Source of the DNA: JADJOM01 sp963817435
GTDB taxonomy: Bacteria > Gemmatimonadota > Gemmatimonadetes > Gemmatimonadales > GWC2-71-9
NCBI GenBank assembly: GCA_963817435.1
Contig: CAWFNY010000001.1
Location: 1,116,001-1,180,000, forward strand
DNA length: 64,000 bases
Direction of reading: 5' to 3'
Both the position numbers and the translations under genes were made by a program. Position 1 is the first letter of the stretch, and every line of letters begins with the position of its first letter. Shown one piece after another: positions 27,763-36,479 of this stretch. Under the pieces are notes generated by a model. That model searched no databases. It saw only the letters and a list, made by a program, of their open reading frames with translations, and was not told the origin of the DNA.

Positions 27763-28791
27763 GTGGCTAACGGCACCGTCAACGTCTCCGTCTTCGGCAA
27801 GACCGACCTCGGCCGCACTCGCGACCACAACGAGGACACTTTCCTCGTCGCCGACCTCTCGCGCCGGGTCTCGAGCCTGCAACCCGACATGCGGGAGCAC
27901 GAGGTCGGGCCTCGCGGGTCGCTGTTCATGGTGGCGGACGGCATGGGGGGCGCCGCGGCCGGTGAGGTGGCGAGCCGCATGGCCGCCGACGCCGTCTTCA
28001 GCCACATGTCGAGCGTCTGGCCGGAGGACAACGAGATCAGCGCGCAGCGGTTCGCCTACCGGATGAAAGAGGCGGTCGAACTCGCCAACAACCGGATCCA
28101 TACCCACGCGCGGGAGCATCCCGAGGTCCGCGGCATGGGAACCACGGCGACGGTCGCCGGGATCTTCGGCTCGGATCTCTATCTCGCCCAGGTCGGAGAC
28201 AGCCGGGCCTACCTGATCCGGAACGGCCAGATCACCCAGATCACCAAGGACCAGTCGCTGATGCAGCGGCTGGTCGAGGCAGGAGAGCTCACCGAGGAAG
28301 AGGCCGAGCAGAGCGAGCGCCGGAACATCATCCTGCAGGCCCTCGGACCCGATCCGCGAGTCAAGGTGGACCTCACCCGGCAGTCGCTGCGGCGGGGTGA
28401 TCTGCTGGTGCTCTGCTCCGACGGCCTGTCGGGGCAGGTCAAGAAGGAAGAGATCGCGGAGATCGCGGCAACCACCCCCGACCTCATGGAGCTCTGCGCC
28501 AGACTCATCGACCTCGCGAACGAGCGCGGCGGCCCCGACAACATCACCGCCATCGCCGCGCGTTTCGGCGGTAACGGCCTCGGCGAGCCGGACGGCGGAG
28601 CCGGCGTCGGGCACGAGGTCTATCCGCTCACCGAGGCCGAGGCCACGACCGAGCCGGTGCCGGTCTACACCGGCAGTCCCGCGCCCGTGCCCCTTCCGAA
28701 GCCGCAGCCCCAGCCCCGCTGGCTGCTGGTCGGGCTCATCACGCTGCTCGCCGTGGCCCTGGGCCTCTTCATGCTGTTCGGCCAGGGCTGA
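27763..28791 (+). CDS. PP2C-family protein phosphatase with C-terminal membrane anchor
   Basis: Removes phosphate from Ser/Thr, Mn/Mg-dependent; expected to oppose the adjacent kinase. 342 residues from a GTG at 27763 with TGAGG upstream. Family motifs are in order: RTRDHNEDTF (metal Asp), VADGMGGAAAGEVAS at 57-71, GMGTTATVAG, QVGDSRAYL, TKDQSLMQRLVEAGELT, LCSDGLSGQV and GGPDNITAI. After a Pro-rich linker there is a terminal membrane helix (WLLVGLITLLAVALGLFMLF), placing the catalytic domain at the inner face of the membrane near the kinase. Confidence 0.93.
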   Translation: MANGTVNVSVFGKTDLGRTRDHNEDTFLVADLSRRVSSLQPDMREHEVGPRGSLFMVADGMGGAAAGEVASRMAADAVFSHMSSVWPEDNEISAQRFAYRMKEAVELANNRIHTHAREHPEVRGMGTTATVAGIFGSDLYLAQVGDSRAYLIRNGQITQITKDQSLMQRLVEAGELTEEEAEQSERRNIILQALGPDPRVKVDLTRQSLRRGDLLVLCSDGLSGQVKKEEIAEIAATTPDLMELCARLIDLANERGGPDNITAIAARFGGNGLGEPDGGAGVGHEVYPLTEAEATTEPVPVYTGSPAPVPLPKPQPQPRWLLVGLITLLAVALGLFMLFGQG

Positions 28792-28811
28792 CCCGGCGCC
28801 CGCCACCACGC

Positions 28812-30261
28812 ATGCGAGCCCAGTTCACCTTCCTTTCCGGCACGCGCGCAGGCCAGACCGACATCCTCGCCCAGGCCCACATCGGCATCGGGCGCCATCC
28901 CCAGTCGGAGCTGAAGTTCGACGCCGATCAGGACCTCGATGTCTCGAGCCGGCACGCGACGGTCACCCTCGTCGGCGATCTCTACGTGCTCAGGGACCTG
29001 GGCAGCACCAACGGCACCTTCGTCAACGGCAGGCGGATCTCCGACGACCACGTGCTGATGAGCGGCGAGACCATCCGATTCGGACCGAGCGGGCCCGAGG
29101 TCCGGTTCACCGCGATCGCGGCGCCGCGACCGCCCAGCGATGCGCCGTCCCCGGAGTCCAAAGGCCCGGGAACGGTGGTGTTCGGGGCCAGGCCGGGTAC
29201 GCCACCCGAGCCACCCCCCAAGCTCACGCCGGAGCAGCTCCGCTCTCCCCGCCGCACGCCGGGCCCGGGCACGAACACCAGAGTGCGAGTGGCCGTCGCG
29301 CAAGCAGACCAAGACCCTCCGGAACACCGTCATCGGGCTCTTCTCGCTCGTCGTGGTGCTCTCCGCCGCCTACCTGTGGCAGGCGGCGGAAACCGGGCGC
29401 CGCCTCACCGAACAGCGCCGCCAGCTGCTCGGTCAGGTCGACAGCCTGATGTCGGAGATCGGCTCGCTCGCGGCCGGCAGCGAGGGGCTGAAGGCGGCCC
29501 TCGATTCCGCCCAGGCGGAAGCCGAGCGGCTGAAGCAGCAGCTCGCGGCCACCCCGAACGACGCCCGGCTGATCAACGAACTCCGGACCCGCCTCGACGC
29601 GGCGGTGCGGCAGCAGCGCACCCTCGCGGGCGCGGCGCAGATGGATGCCCGGGGGATCGCCGCGGCGAACCGGGAAGCGATTGTGCTTGTCTTCGTGCAG
29701 TTCCCGAGTGGCCAGGTGTACACTGGGACCGGCTTCGCCGTGAAGACCGACCCCAACGGCGGGTACATCGTCACCAACAAGCACGTCGTGATCGATTCGA
29801 GCGGCGTGCCCGCCGCGAAGATCGGGGTGGTGTTCGACGGGACACGGCAGAACTTCAAGGCCGACGTCGACAAGCTCGCCGATCACGCCGACCTCGCGCT
29901 GCTCCGGGTGAGCGTCCATCGCGGCGTCCCGGTGATCAAGGGGATCGCCGACAGCACCAGGCAGCTCGAGATGGGCGAACCCGCCGCCGTGCTGGGATTC
30001 CCGCTCGGCATCGACATCGCCGGCGGCCGCGACTGGACTGAATTCGGCGCGGCGGCGACCCTGACCCTCGGCACGGTCTCCCGCACGTTGCCGGACCTGC
30101 TCCAGCTCGACAGTTACGGCGCCCAGGGCGCCAGCGGGAGCCCGATTCTCGACAAATCGGGGCTGGTCATCGGGGTGCTGTACGGTGGCCAGCCGGGCAG
30201 CGCTGGGCGGATTCTGTACGCGGTGCCGGTGAGCTTCCTCAGGGAGCTACTCGCCCCCTGA
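28812..30261 (+). CDS. FHA - membrane helix - coiled coil - trypsin-like protease (one apparent frameshift)
   Basis: Read as one protein after removing one extra base near 29284-29301. N-terminal FHA domain (MRAQFTFLSGTRAGQ, GRHPQSEL, SSRHATV, DLGSTNGTF) runs to about residue 105, then a Pro-rich linker. After the frame change come KQTKTLRNTV, a membrane helix (IGLFSLVVVLSAAYLW), a coiled coil with many Gln/Glu/Arg (RRLTEQRRQLLGQVDSL, AQAEAERLKQQLA) and a trypsin-like S1 domain with His in TNKHVV, Asp in HADLALL and Ser in GASGSPIL. This would link a cytoplasmic phosphothreonine reader to a protease outside the membrane. Alternatively the FHA part and the protease are two genes, but the first frame reads into GC-rich nonsense after about 29300. 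Confidence 0.72.
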
Positions 30262-30266
30262 AGCGA

Positions 30267-30300
30267 CCCCTCCATCCCCAGTGGCGGGGGTGGTGAGGGG
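30267..30300 (+). terminator. GC-rich imperfect hairpin after the protease gene
   Basis: CCCCTCCATCCCC pairs imperfectly with GGGGGTGGTGAGGGG across AGTGGC, starting 6 bases past the stop at 30261. There is no T-run, so it may be only a weak terminator. Confidence 0.35.
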
Positions 30301-30341
30301 AGTCACCGCCCCAACCCCTGCCGTGGCCCATCCTTGCTGGC

Positions 30342-33300
30342 ATGGAGTTCCCTCCGCCGTCCCCCACACATCCCAGAGCCTCCGATCGCCTCCTCTCCGG
30401 GGTGGCCCGGGGGGGTATCGTGCTCTTCCTTCTCGGCGTCCTGGGAGCGGCCTGGTGGACGCTGACGCGAATCGACCACGCGGTGCGGGACACCGCGCGG
30501 CGCAACCTCAGCACCGTCATGGCAAGCGCCCGGGAAGCCACGAGGCACTGGGCCATGCGCCAGCAGTCGATGGCGGTCGGTATGACCTCCGCCCGCGGTC
30601 TCGGCACCGCGGTCGCCAGGCTCATCGCCACGACGACGAGCGATCACCCGCAAGGCCAGACCGCCGACGCCGTCCGCCGGCTGCTCGATTCCGGGATCCG
30701 CGAACACGGCATCCCGGGGTACTGGATCATCCGGGCCAACGAGAGCGCCCTCCTGCGCTGGCCCGATTCCCTCCCCGCCAATCCGCCCCCGGCGATGCAG
30801 GACGCGCTTGAGAAGGCGCTCGATGGCCTCCCCGCGCTCAGCACGTTCCTGGAGGACGGTGTCACTGCACCGCTGCTCTGCGCCTTCGCGCCCATCCGGG
30901 ACGAGCGTGGCGAGGTGATCGCGGTGCTCGCGCTGGCGCTGCCGGTGCATCGGGAGCTGGACGCAGTGTCGGAGGAGAGCCGGGTCCATTCGATGAGCGA
31001 GGTGTACTTCTTCGCGGCGGATGGGCATGTGCTCGGTGCCAGCTCGAGTGACATGGTGCCACAGGCGCGCCGCAGCGGGGGCCAGGAAGCCCCGCCGCGG
31101 ATCACCAAGGCGTCGATCGAACGCACCGCCGGCCTCGACCTGGACGGGTACGACAACCACAATGGCCGCCGGGTGATCGGCACCTGGGAGTGGGACGACC
31201 AGCTCGATCTGGGCATCGCGGTCGAGACCGACGCCCAGAACGCCTATCATGTCGTGGAAACCGCCCGGAGCGCCCTCTTCGCCGGCGCCGCACTGACCTG
31301 CCTGCTCTTCCTCGCCGCGCTCGCTGCGGTGACCCAGGCTCGGCGGCGGGCCCATGCGCTCTCCGCGCTGCAGCGCCGCCTGGCCGCCGTGCTCGAGTCG
31401 ACGACCGACCCCGTCTGCTTCGCTGATGCCCATGGCCATGCGATCTATCTGAACGATGCCGGCCGCGAGTTGCTCGGAGGCGGCACCGCGTTCCCGCTGC
31501 GGGACCATGGCGTCCCACCCTGGACCCGGGTGCTGCTGCGGGTCGACGGGCTGACCGCAGCAGCCCGGGACGGGACGTGGTCTGGCGAGACGACGATCCT
31601 GACCGCCGATGCGCGGGAGGTCACCCTCTCGCAGGTCATCATCTGCCACCGCCGGTCCGACGGCGCGGTGGATTTCTATTCGACGATCGCCCGGGACATC
31701 ACTGAGCGGAAACAGCTCGAACGCCGGCTGTCCGAGGAGAAGGAACGAGCCGAGGTCACGCTCGGCTCCATCGGGGATGCCGTGGTCCGGACCGACGCCC
31801 GGGGGGTCATCGAGTACCTGAATCCGGTGGCTGAGCAGTTGCTCGGCTGCCGCAGCGCGGACCTCGCCGGCCAGCCGATCTCCAGTGTGGTGGCGCTGGT
31901 CCATGAGACGACCCGGGAGCCGATCGAGAATCCAGTCGAGACCTGCCTTCGCGAGAAGCGGGTGGTGGGCCGTTCGAACCTCTCGCTGCTGGTGCGACCC
32001 GATGGGCGCGAGTTCGCGATCGACGACAGCGCCTCTCCCGTCACCAACAACGATCAGGAGATCATCGGCGCGGTGCTGGTCTTTCACGACGTCAGCCGCG
32101 CCCGGACGCTCGCCCGGCAGCTCGCCCACCAGGCGAGCCACGACCACCTCACCGGGCTGGTCAACCGGCATGAGTTCGAACGGCGGGTGGGCCGCGCCCT
32201 CACGCGCGCCCAGCAGGAGGCGGTGACGCACGCGCTCTGCTTCCTCGACCTGGACCAGTTCAAGGTGGTCAACGACACCTGCGGCCATGTGGCCGGCGAC
32301 GAACTGCTCCGGCAGCTTGCCAGCGCGCTGCAGAAGAAGGTGCGGCGGCGGGACACCCTCGCCCGCCTTGGTGGCGACGAGTTCGGCGTGCTGCTCGAGC
32401 ACTGTCCGCCGGGCCAGGCGACCCGGGTCGCGCACGACCTGCTCGAGACGGTGCAGGAGTTTCGCTTCGTCTGGGAGGGCAAGCCGTTCGCGCTGGGCGT
32501 GAGCATCGGCGTCGTCCCGGTCACCGCGGAGACCGAGAGTCTCCCCAACGTGCTGCGGGACGCCGACGCGGCGTGCTACGCCGCCAAGGAGCGGGGCCGC
32601 AACCGGGTCCATTTCTACGAGCCGAACGATGCCACGATGGCCCTCCGGCAGGGCGAGATGCAGTGGGTGAGCCGCATCACGTCAGCGCTGGAGGAGCATC
32701 GCTTCCGGCTCTATGGCCAGCCGATCGTGCCGCTGATCCCGCACGCGGGCGAGCGGACGCGCGTGGAAATTCTGCTGCGGATGGTGGAGCGGGACGGCAC
32801 CCTGATCGCCCCGGGCGCCTTCATCCCGGCGGCGGAGCGGTACAACCTCATGGGGGCGGTGGATCGGTGGGTGGTCCGCGAGGTCACGGCCCTCTACGCC
32901 CGGCACCGTGCGGCCGGCTGGAAGCCGATCGCCTCCATCAATCTCTCCGGTGCCTCACTCGGCGACCCGACGATGCTGTCGTTCGTGCGCGACCAGCTGG
33001 TCCGCAACGAGGTGCCGCCGGAGTCGCTCTGCTTCGAGATCACCGAGACGGCGGCCATCGCGAACCTGGCGCTCGCGGCCCACTTCATCCGGGACCTCAA
33101 GGCGCTCGGCTGCTGGTTCGCGCTGGACGACTTCGGGAGCGGGATGTCGTCGTTCGCCTACCTGCAGAACCTTCCCGTGGATTCCCTGAAGATCGCCGGA
33201 GCGTTCCTGCGGCATATCGAGAACGATCCGGTGGAGTACGCCATGGTCGAGGCGATCAACCGGGTCGGCCACGTGATGCGGCTGAAGACGGTCGCGGAAG

Positions 33301-33491
33301 GGGTGGAAAGCCTCGAGACGCTGGAGACTCTCCGGAAGATCGGAGTCGACTATGCCCAGGGGTACGCCATCGGGGAACCGATCCCCATGGAGGAACTGAT
33401 CGCGCAGGCGCTCCCCGTCACGCGAGGAGAAGCGCGCCTGCGCCCAGCATCACCCCCAGCAGGGCCACGCTCCAGACCAGCCATCGCATGA
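30342..33491 (+). CDS. Membrane PAS-PAS-GGDEF-EAL cyclic-di-GMP protein
   Basis: 1049 residues. A membrane helix at about 21-39 and another at about 310-330 bracket an exported sensor domain. Two PAS-like domains follow (about 350-465, with ending ITERKQLERRL, and 470-585). The GGDEF domain has HDHLTGLVNRHEFE and an intact RLGGDEFGVLL, so diguanylate cyclase activity is plausible. The EAL domain keeps the catalytic residues: Glu in EILLRM (EIL instead of EAL), Asn in SINLSG, Glu in EITETA, DD in LDDFGSG, Lys in SLKIAG, Glu in AEGVES and Gln in AQGYAIG. So both synthesis and breakdown may be active. Its last 74 bases overlap the 3' end of the convergent symporter gene. No strong ribosome site precedes the ATG. 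Confidence 0.9.
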   Translation: MEFPPPSPTHPRASDRLLSGVARGGIVLFLLGVLGAAWWTLTRIDHAVRDTARRNLSTVMASAREATRHWAMRQQSMAVGMTSARGLGTAVARLIATTTSDHPQGQTADAVRRLLDSGIREHGIPGYWIIRANESALLRWPDSLPANPPPAMQDALEKALDGLPALSTFLEDGVTAPLLCAFAPIRDERGEVIAVLALALPVHRELDAVSEESRVHSMSEVYFFAADGHVLGASSSDMVPQARRSGGQEAPPRITKASIERTAGLDLDGYDNHNGRRVIGTWEWDDQLDLGIAVETDAQNAYHVVETARSALFAGAALTCLLFLAALAAVTQARRRAHALSALQRRLAAVLESTTDPVCFADAHGHAIYLNDAGRELLGGGTAFPLRDHGVPPWTRVLLRVDGLTAAARDGTWSGETTILTADAREVTLSQVIICHRRSDGAVDFYSTIARDITERKQLERRLSEEKERAEVTLGSIGDAVVRTDARGVIEYLNPVAEQLLGCRSADLAGQPISSVVALVHETTREPIENPVETCLREKRVVGRSNLSLLVRPDGREFAIDDSASPVTNNDQEIIGAVLVFHDVSRARTLARQLAHQASHDHLTGLVNRHEFERRVGRALTRAQQEAVTHALCFLDLDQFKVVNDTCGHVAGDELLRQLASALQKKVRRRDTLARLGGDEFGVLLEHCPPGQATRVAHDLLETVQEFRFVWEGKPFALGVSIGVVPVTAETESLPNVLRDADAACYAAKERGRNRVHFYEPNDATMALRQGEMQWVSRITSALEEHRFRLYGQPIVPLIPHAGERTRVEILLRMVERDGTLIAPGAFIPAAERYNLMGAVDRWVVREVTALYARHRAAGWKPIASINLSGASLGDPTMLSFVRDQLVRNEVPPESLCFEITETAAIANLALAAHFIRDLKALGCWFALDDFGSGMSSFAYLQNLPVDSLKIAGAFLRHIENDPVEYAMVEAINRVGHVMRLKTVAEGVESLETLETLRKIGVDYAQGYAIGEPIPMEELIAQALPVTRGEARLRPASPPAGPRSRPAIA

Positions 33492-35052
33492 GGTCCCCGC
33501 GGAGATCGTCGAGCGGCGCGAGGCCGGTGGCGGTCCGCTGCGGGCCCCACGCTCCGCCGGGGCGGACCCGCCGGTAGAACCCCTCCAGCACCTCGGGCCG
33601 CTCCGGCCTGGTCAGCAGCATGACCGGCACCCAGACCGCCATCGTCCCGAACGCCGTGAGCGCGAGTCGCTGGCCGAAGCTCAGGGCGGACAGGGCCGGG
33701 AGATAGCTCGCCAGCGCGAGCGCGACCGCGGCCGCCATCGCGGCGATCTCCGCCCATGCGTTCACCCGCCACCAGAACCATCGCAGCAGCAGGACCAGCC
33801 CCGGGCCATTGCCAATCAGAATCAGGAACCGGAACACCTGCCCGACGTCGTCCATCATGAACGAGACCGCGGCGGCCAGCAGGGTGAGGGCCACCGAGGC
33901 CCAGCGCGCGGCCCGCAGCAGCGTGTGGTCATCCCGCTGCCCGGTGAACCGGGCGTACAGATCGTTGACGAGGTAGCTCGCGCCCCAGTTGATCTGGGTG
34001 GAGACGGTGGACATGAACGCCGCCATCAGGCTCGCGAACACCAGCCCGAGCAGCCCCGGCGGCAGGAACCGCTTCATCAGCAGCGGATAGGCGAGTTCGG
34101 GATCGGGGAGCCCTGGCAGAATCACCAGCGCCGCGAGGCCCACGAGCACCCACGGCCAGGTGCGCACGACGTAGTTGAGAATGTTGAATGCGTGAGTGGA
34201 CTTCGACGCCTCGCGCTCGTTCGCGGTCGCCGAGAGCCGTTGCACGAACATCCCGCCCCCGTCGCTGTTGCGGAACGCCCACCACTGCACCAGCACGTAT
34301 CCCGCCATGGTGCCGAGCGAGACCAGGGCCCCTTCCCCGTGCGGCACGAGATCCAGCTTGTTGCCCTGCCCGGAGGCCCGGAGCTGAGCGGTGAGGGCGT
34401 GGAGTCCGCCGACCTCGTGCAGCGCATAGATCATCACGACGACCGCCCCGATCATCGCAAGCACGTACTGCAGCAGATCGGTCACCACGACGCCCCAGAG
34501 CCCGGCCACCGCAGTGTAGATCATGGTGATTACGACGATGGGCATGAGGGCCCAGAGTCGGTCATCGCCGGGCAGCGAGTGGAAGGCCTCGAGCAGTCCG
34601 AGCCCGCCCATCACCTTCCGCATGGCCAGCATCCCGTACCCGATGGAGATGCAGTTGAGCGGCACCGCGAACAGGAAGGCGCGGAACCCGCGCAGGAACG
34701 CAGCGGGCGGCCCGCCATAGCGGATTTCGGTCAGTTCCAGATCGGTCACCACATTGGCCCGGCGCCAGAGCTTTGCGAGCAGCACGGCGAGCAGGACGTG
34801 CGAGAAGGCGAAACACCACCATTCCCAGTTCCCCGCGACGCCCGCCCGGGCCACCCGTCCCGCCACATAGAGCGGGGTGTCGACGTTGAAAGTCGTGGCG
34901 GCCATCGAGGTCGCTGCGAGCCACCACGGAATGGCATGCCCGCCGACGAAGAATTCGGCCATGTTCCTGGCCCCGCGGCGCGCCACCCAGAGCCCGAGCG
35001 CGAGACTCGCGCCGAGATAGGCCAGCACGACGAGCCAGTCGAGGAGCGTCAT
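33418..35052 (-). CDS. Sodium:solute symporter (SSS family), candidate amino-sugar importer
   Basis: 544 residues with about 13-14 membrane helices. SSS hallmarks include GLWVARRGARNMAEFFVGGHAIPWW at the N-terminus, AATTFNVDTP, YGGPPAAFLRGFRA, AVAGLWGVVVTDLLQY and FMSTVSTQINWGASYLVNDLY (sodium-site region). The ATG at 35052 overlaps the nagZ stop by four bases, making it the last gene of the murQ-anmK-nagZ operon. From context it probably imports a cell-wall sugar such as MurNAc, anhydro-MurNAc or a related glycoside; this is inference, since SSS proteins carry many solutes. Its C-terminal 24 codons overlap the end of the convergent GGDEF-EAL gene. Confidence 0.87.
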   Translation of the reverse strand: MTLLDWLVVLAYLGASLALGLWVARRGARNMAEFFVGGHAIPWWLAATSMAATTFNVDTPLYVAGRVARAGVAGNWEWWCFAFSHVLLAVLLAKLWRRANVVTDLELTEIRYGGPPAAFLRGFRAFLFAVPLNCISIGYGMLAMRKVMGGLGLLEAFHSLPGDDRLWALMPIVVITMIYTAVAGLWGVVVTDLLQYVLAMIGAVVVMIYALHEVGGLHALTAQLRASGQGNKLDLVPHGEGALVSLGTMAGYVLVQWWAFRNSDGGGMFVQRLSATANEREASKSTHAFNILNYVVRTWPWVLVGLAALVILPGLPDPELAYPLLMKRFLPPGLLGLVFASLMAAFMSTVSTQINWGASYLVNDLYARFTGQRDDHTLLRAARWASVALTLLAAAVSFMMDDVGQVFRFLILIGNGPGLVLLLRWFWWRVNAWAEIAAMAAAVALALASYLPALSALSFGQRLALTAFGTMAVWVPVMLLTRPERPEVLEGFYRRVRPGGAWGPQRTATGLAPLDDLRGDLMRWLVWSVALLGVMLGAGALLLA

Positions 35053-36479
35053 AGCCGGGCGGCGATCCAGCGGGCGACCGCCTCCTGCATTAGCGGTTGC
35101 CGGTGCCAGGCGATGAGCACGGGACAGTCTCCGGGAATTTCCGCGGCGAGCCGGGGATGGGCGAACAGCACCACGAGCGCGGCATCCGGCATCAGCGCAT
35201 CGAGCCGGGCCCGGCTCTCGGGGCTGAATCCCGCCCGGCCCTTGGCCGCGCGCGGCTCGGCGAACGCCAGCACGATGCGTTTGCCGCCATGCTGCTCGTA
35301 GCGCTGCGCCGTTGCCAGGAACCGGGCCACGAGATCGCTGGGGCCGGGGGCGTACCACCCGGCCTGGTCGTCGTCGACAATCGCGAGTTCAATCCCGCCG
35401 TCGAGCGCGGGCGGGGCGCCCCGCAGAATGCCGCGCGCCAGCAGCCGGTCCGCGATCGCCGCGGCAGAGAGATGGCCGAGATCGGGCTGCCAGGCCGGAT
35501 TCACCGGGGCAGTGGCGATCGCCAGCGCATGCTCGTAGCGATCGAGCGACTGCGCGCAATGGTTCGCCACCGCCGGATCGATCGCCGACGCGAGCCGCAT
35601 GGCATCGACGGTCGCCGCGGGATTGGGAGGATAGAGCAGCAGGTCGCAGCCGGCGCGCAGGGAGGCAACCATGGGATCGCCTTCGCCGTCGCCGGACTGC
35701 GCGCCCCGCATGATCAGCGCGTCGGTCACCACCAGCCCGGTGAAGCCGAGCGACTGCCGCAGGTGATCGAGCATGACCTTCGACCGGGTCGCCGGCAGCC
35801 CGGTCGGATCCCACGCCGGGAAGCTGACGTGGGACGTCATCACGCTGCGCACCCCGGCCTCCACCGCCTTCCGGAAAGGATGCAGGTCGGTGTCGGCGAG
35901 CACTTCGAGTGTCAGCGGCACCGACGGAAGGGTGTCGTGGGAGTCAAGCGTGGTGCGGCCGTGGCCGGGATAGTGCTTGGCGCAGGCGAGCACCCCTTCC
36001 GCCTGGCAAGCGCGGATCCAGATGGTCACCGCCCGGCCGACGCGGGAGGGATCGGCCCCGAAGGACCTGGTCTGGACGATCGGGTTCCGGGGCTCGATGT
36101 CCAGGTCCGCCACGGGGGCAAAGACCCAGTTGATGCCGAGGCGGCGCGCCTCGCGTCCGGTGGTCGCGCCGGCCCACGCGATGACCGCGTCATCCTCGAG
36201 CGAGGCCAGGGCGCCGGGCGGAGGGATCGGTGTCAGGCGGCGCGCCTGCTGTCCCGCTCCGCGCTCCAGGTCGGCCCCGATGAGCAGCGGGCGACCCGCA
36301 CGTCGCAGCACATCCTCGACCAGCGCACCGACCTCGTCCCCGCGGGCGCCGGGCACCCCGAAGATGATGAACCCGCCAACGCCGAGTTCGAGCGCGGAGT
36401 CGATCGCCGGCGCTTCGTGATGAAATCCGGTCTCCGGCCTCCAGCGCAGCGCGGGGAGCACCAGCCGGCCGATGTTCAT
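35049..36479 (-). CDS. nagZ: Beta-N-acetylhexosaminidase, glycoside hydrolase family 3 (NagZ-like)
   Basis: Removes N-acetylglucosamine from GlcNAc-anhydroMurNAc (peptides) during peptidoglycan recycling. 476 residues from the ATG at 36479, no signal peptide, so cytoplasmic. GH3 features: LLIGADLERGAGQQARRL near 66-82, KHYPGHGRTTLDSH at 168-181 including the NagZ-type catalytic His-Asp loop, and the nucleophile Asp 253 in GLVVTDALIM. It is longer than E. coli NagZ (341 residues) because of a C-terminal domain (about 360-476), as in many non-proteobacterial members. Coupled by ATGA overlaps to anmK upstream and the symporter downstream. Confidence 0.9.
   Translation of the reverse strand: MNIGRLVLPALRWRPETGFHHEAPAIDSALELGVGGFIIFGVPGARGDEVGALVEDVLRRAGRPLLIGADLERGAGQQARRLTPIPPPGALASLEDDAVIAWAGATTGREARRLGINWVFAPVADLDIEPRNPIVQTRSFGADPSRVGRAVTIWIRACQAEGVLACAKHYPGHGRTTLDSHDTLPSVPLTLEVLADTDLHPFRKAVEAGVRSVMTSHVSFPAWDPTGLPATRSKVMLDHLRQSLGFTGLVVTDALIMRGAQSGDGEGDPMVASLRAGCDLLLYPPNPAATVDAMRLASAIDPAVANHCAQSLDRYEHALAIATAPVNPAWQPDLGHLSAAAIADRLLARGILRGAPPALDGGIELAIVDDDQAGWYAPGPSDLVARFLATAQRYEQHGGKRIVLAFAEPRAAKGRAGFSPESRARLDALMPDAALVVLFAHPRLAAEIPGDCPVLIAWHRQPLMQEAVARWIAARL

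Noticed and set aside
25178..30261. A type VI secretion regulatory cluster (kinase, PP2C, FHA as in PpkA/PppA/Fha)
   Set aside because: No tss/tag genes, hcp or vgrG are present anywhere in the window, and the last FHA protein is fused to a protease, so the similarity is only in domain types.
30303..32612. A 769-codon minus-strand open frame opposite the GGDEF-EAL gene
   Set aside because: It mirrors the codon bias of the plus-strand gene and has no recognisable motif, whereas the plus strand has complete GGDEF and EAL motifs.
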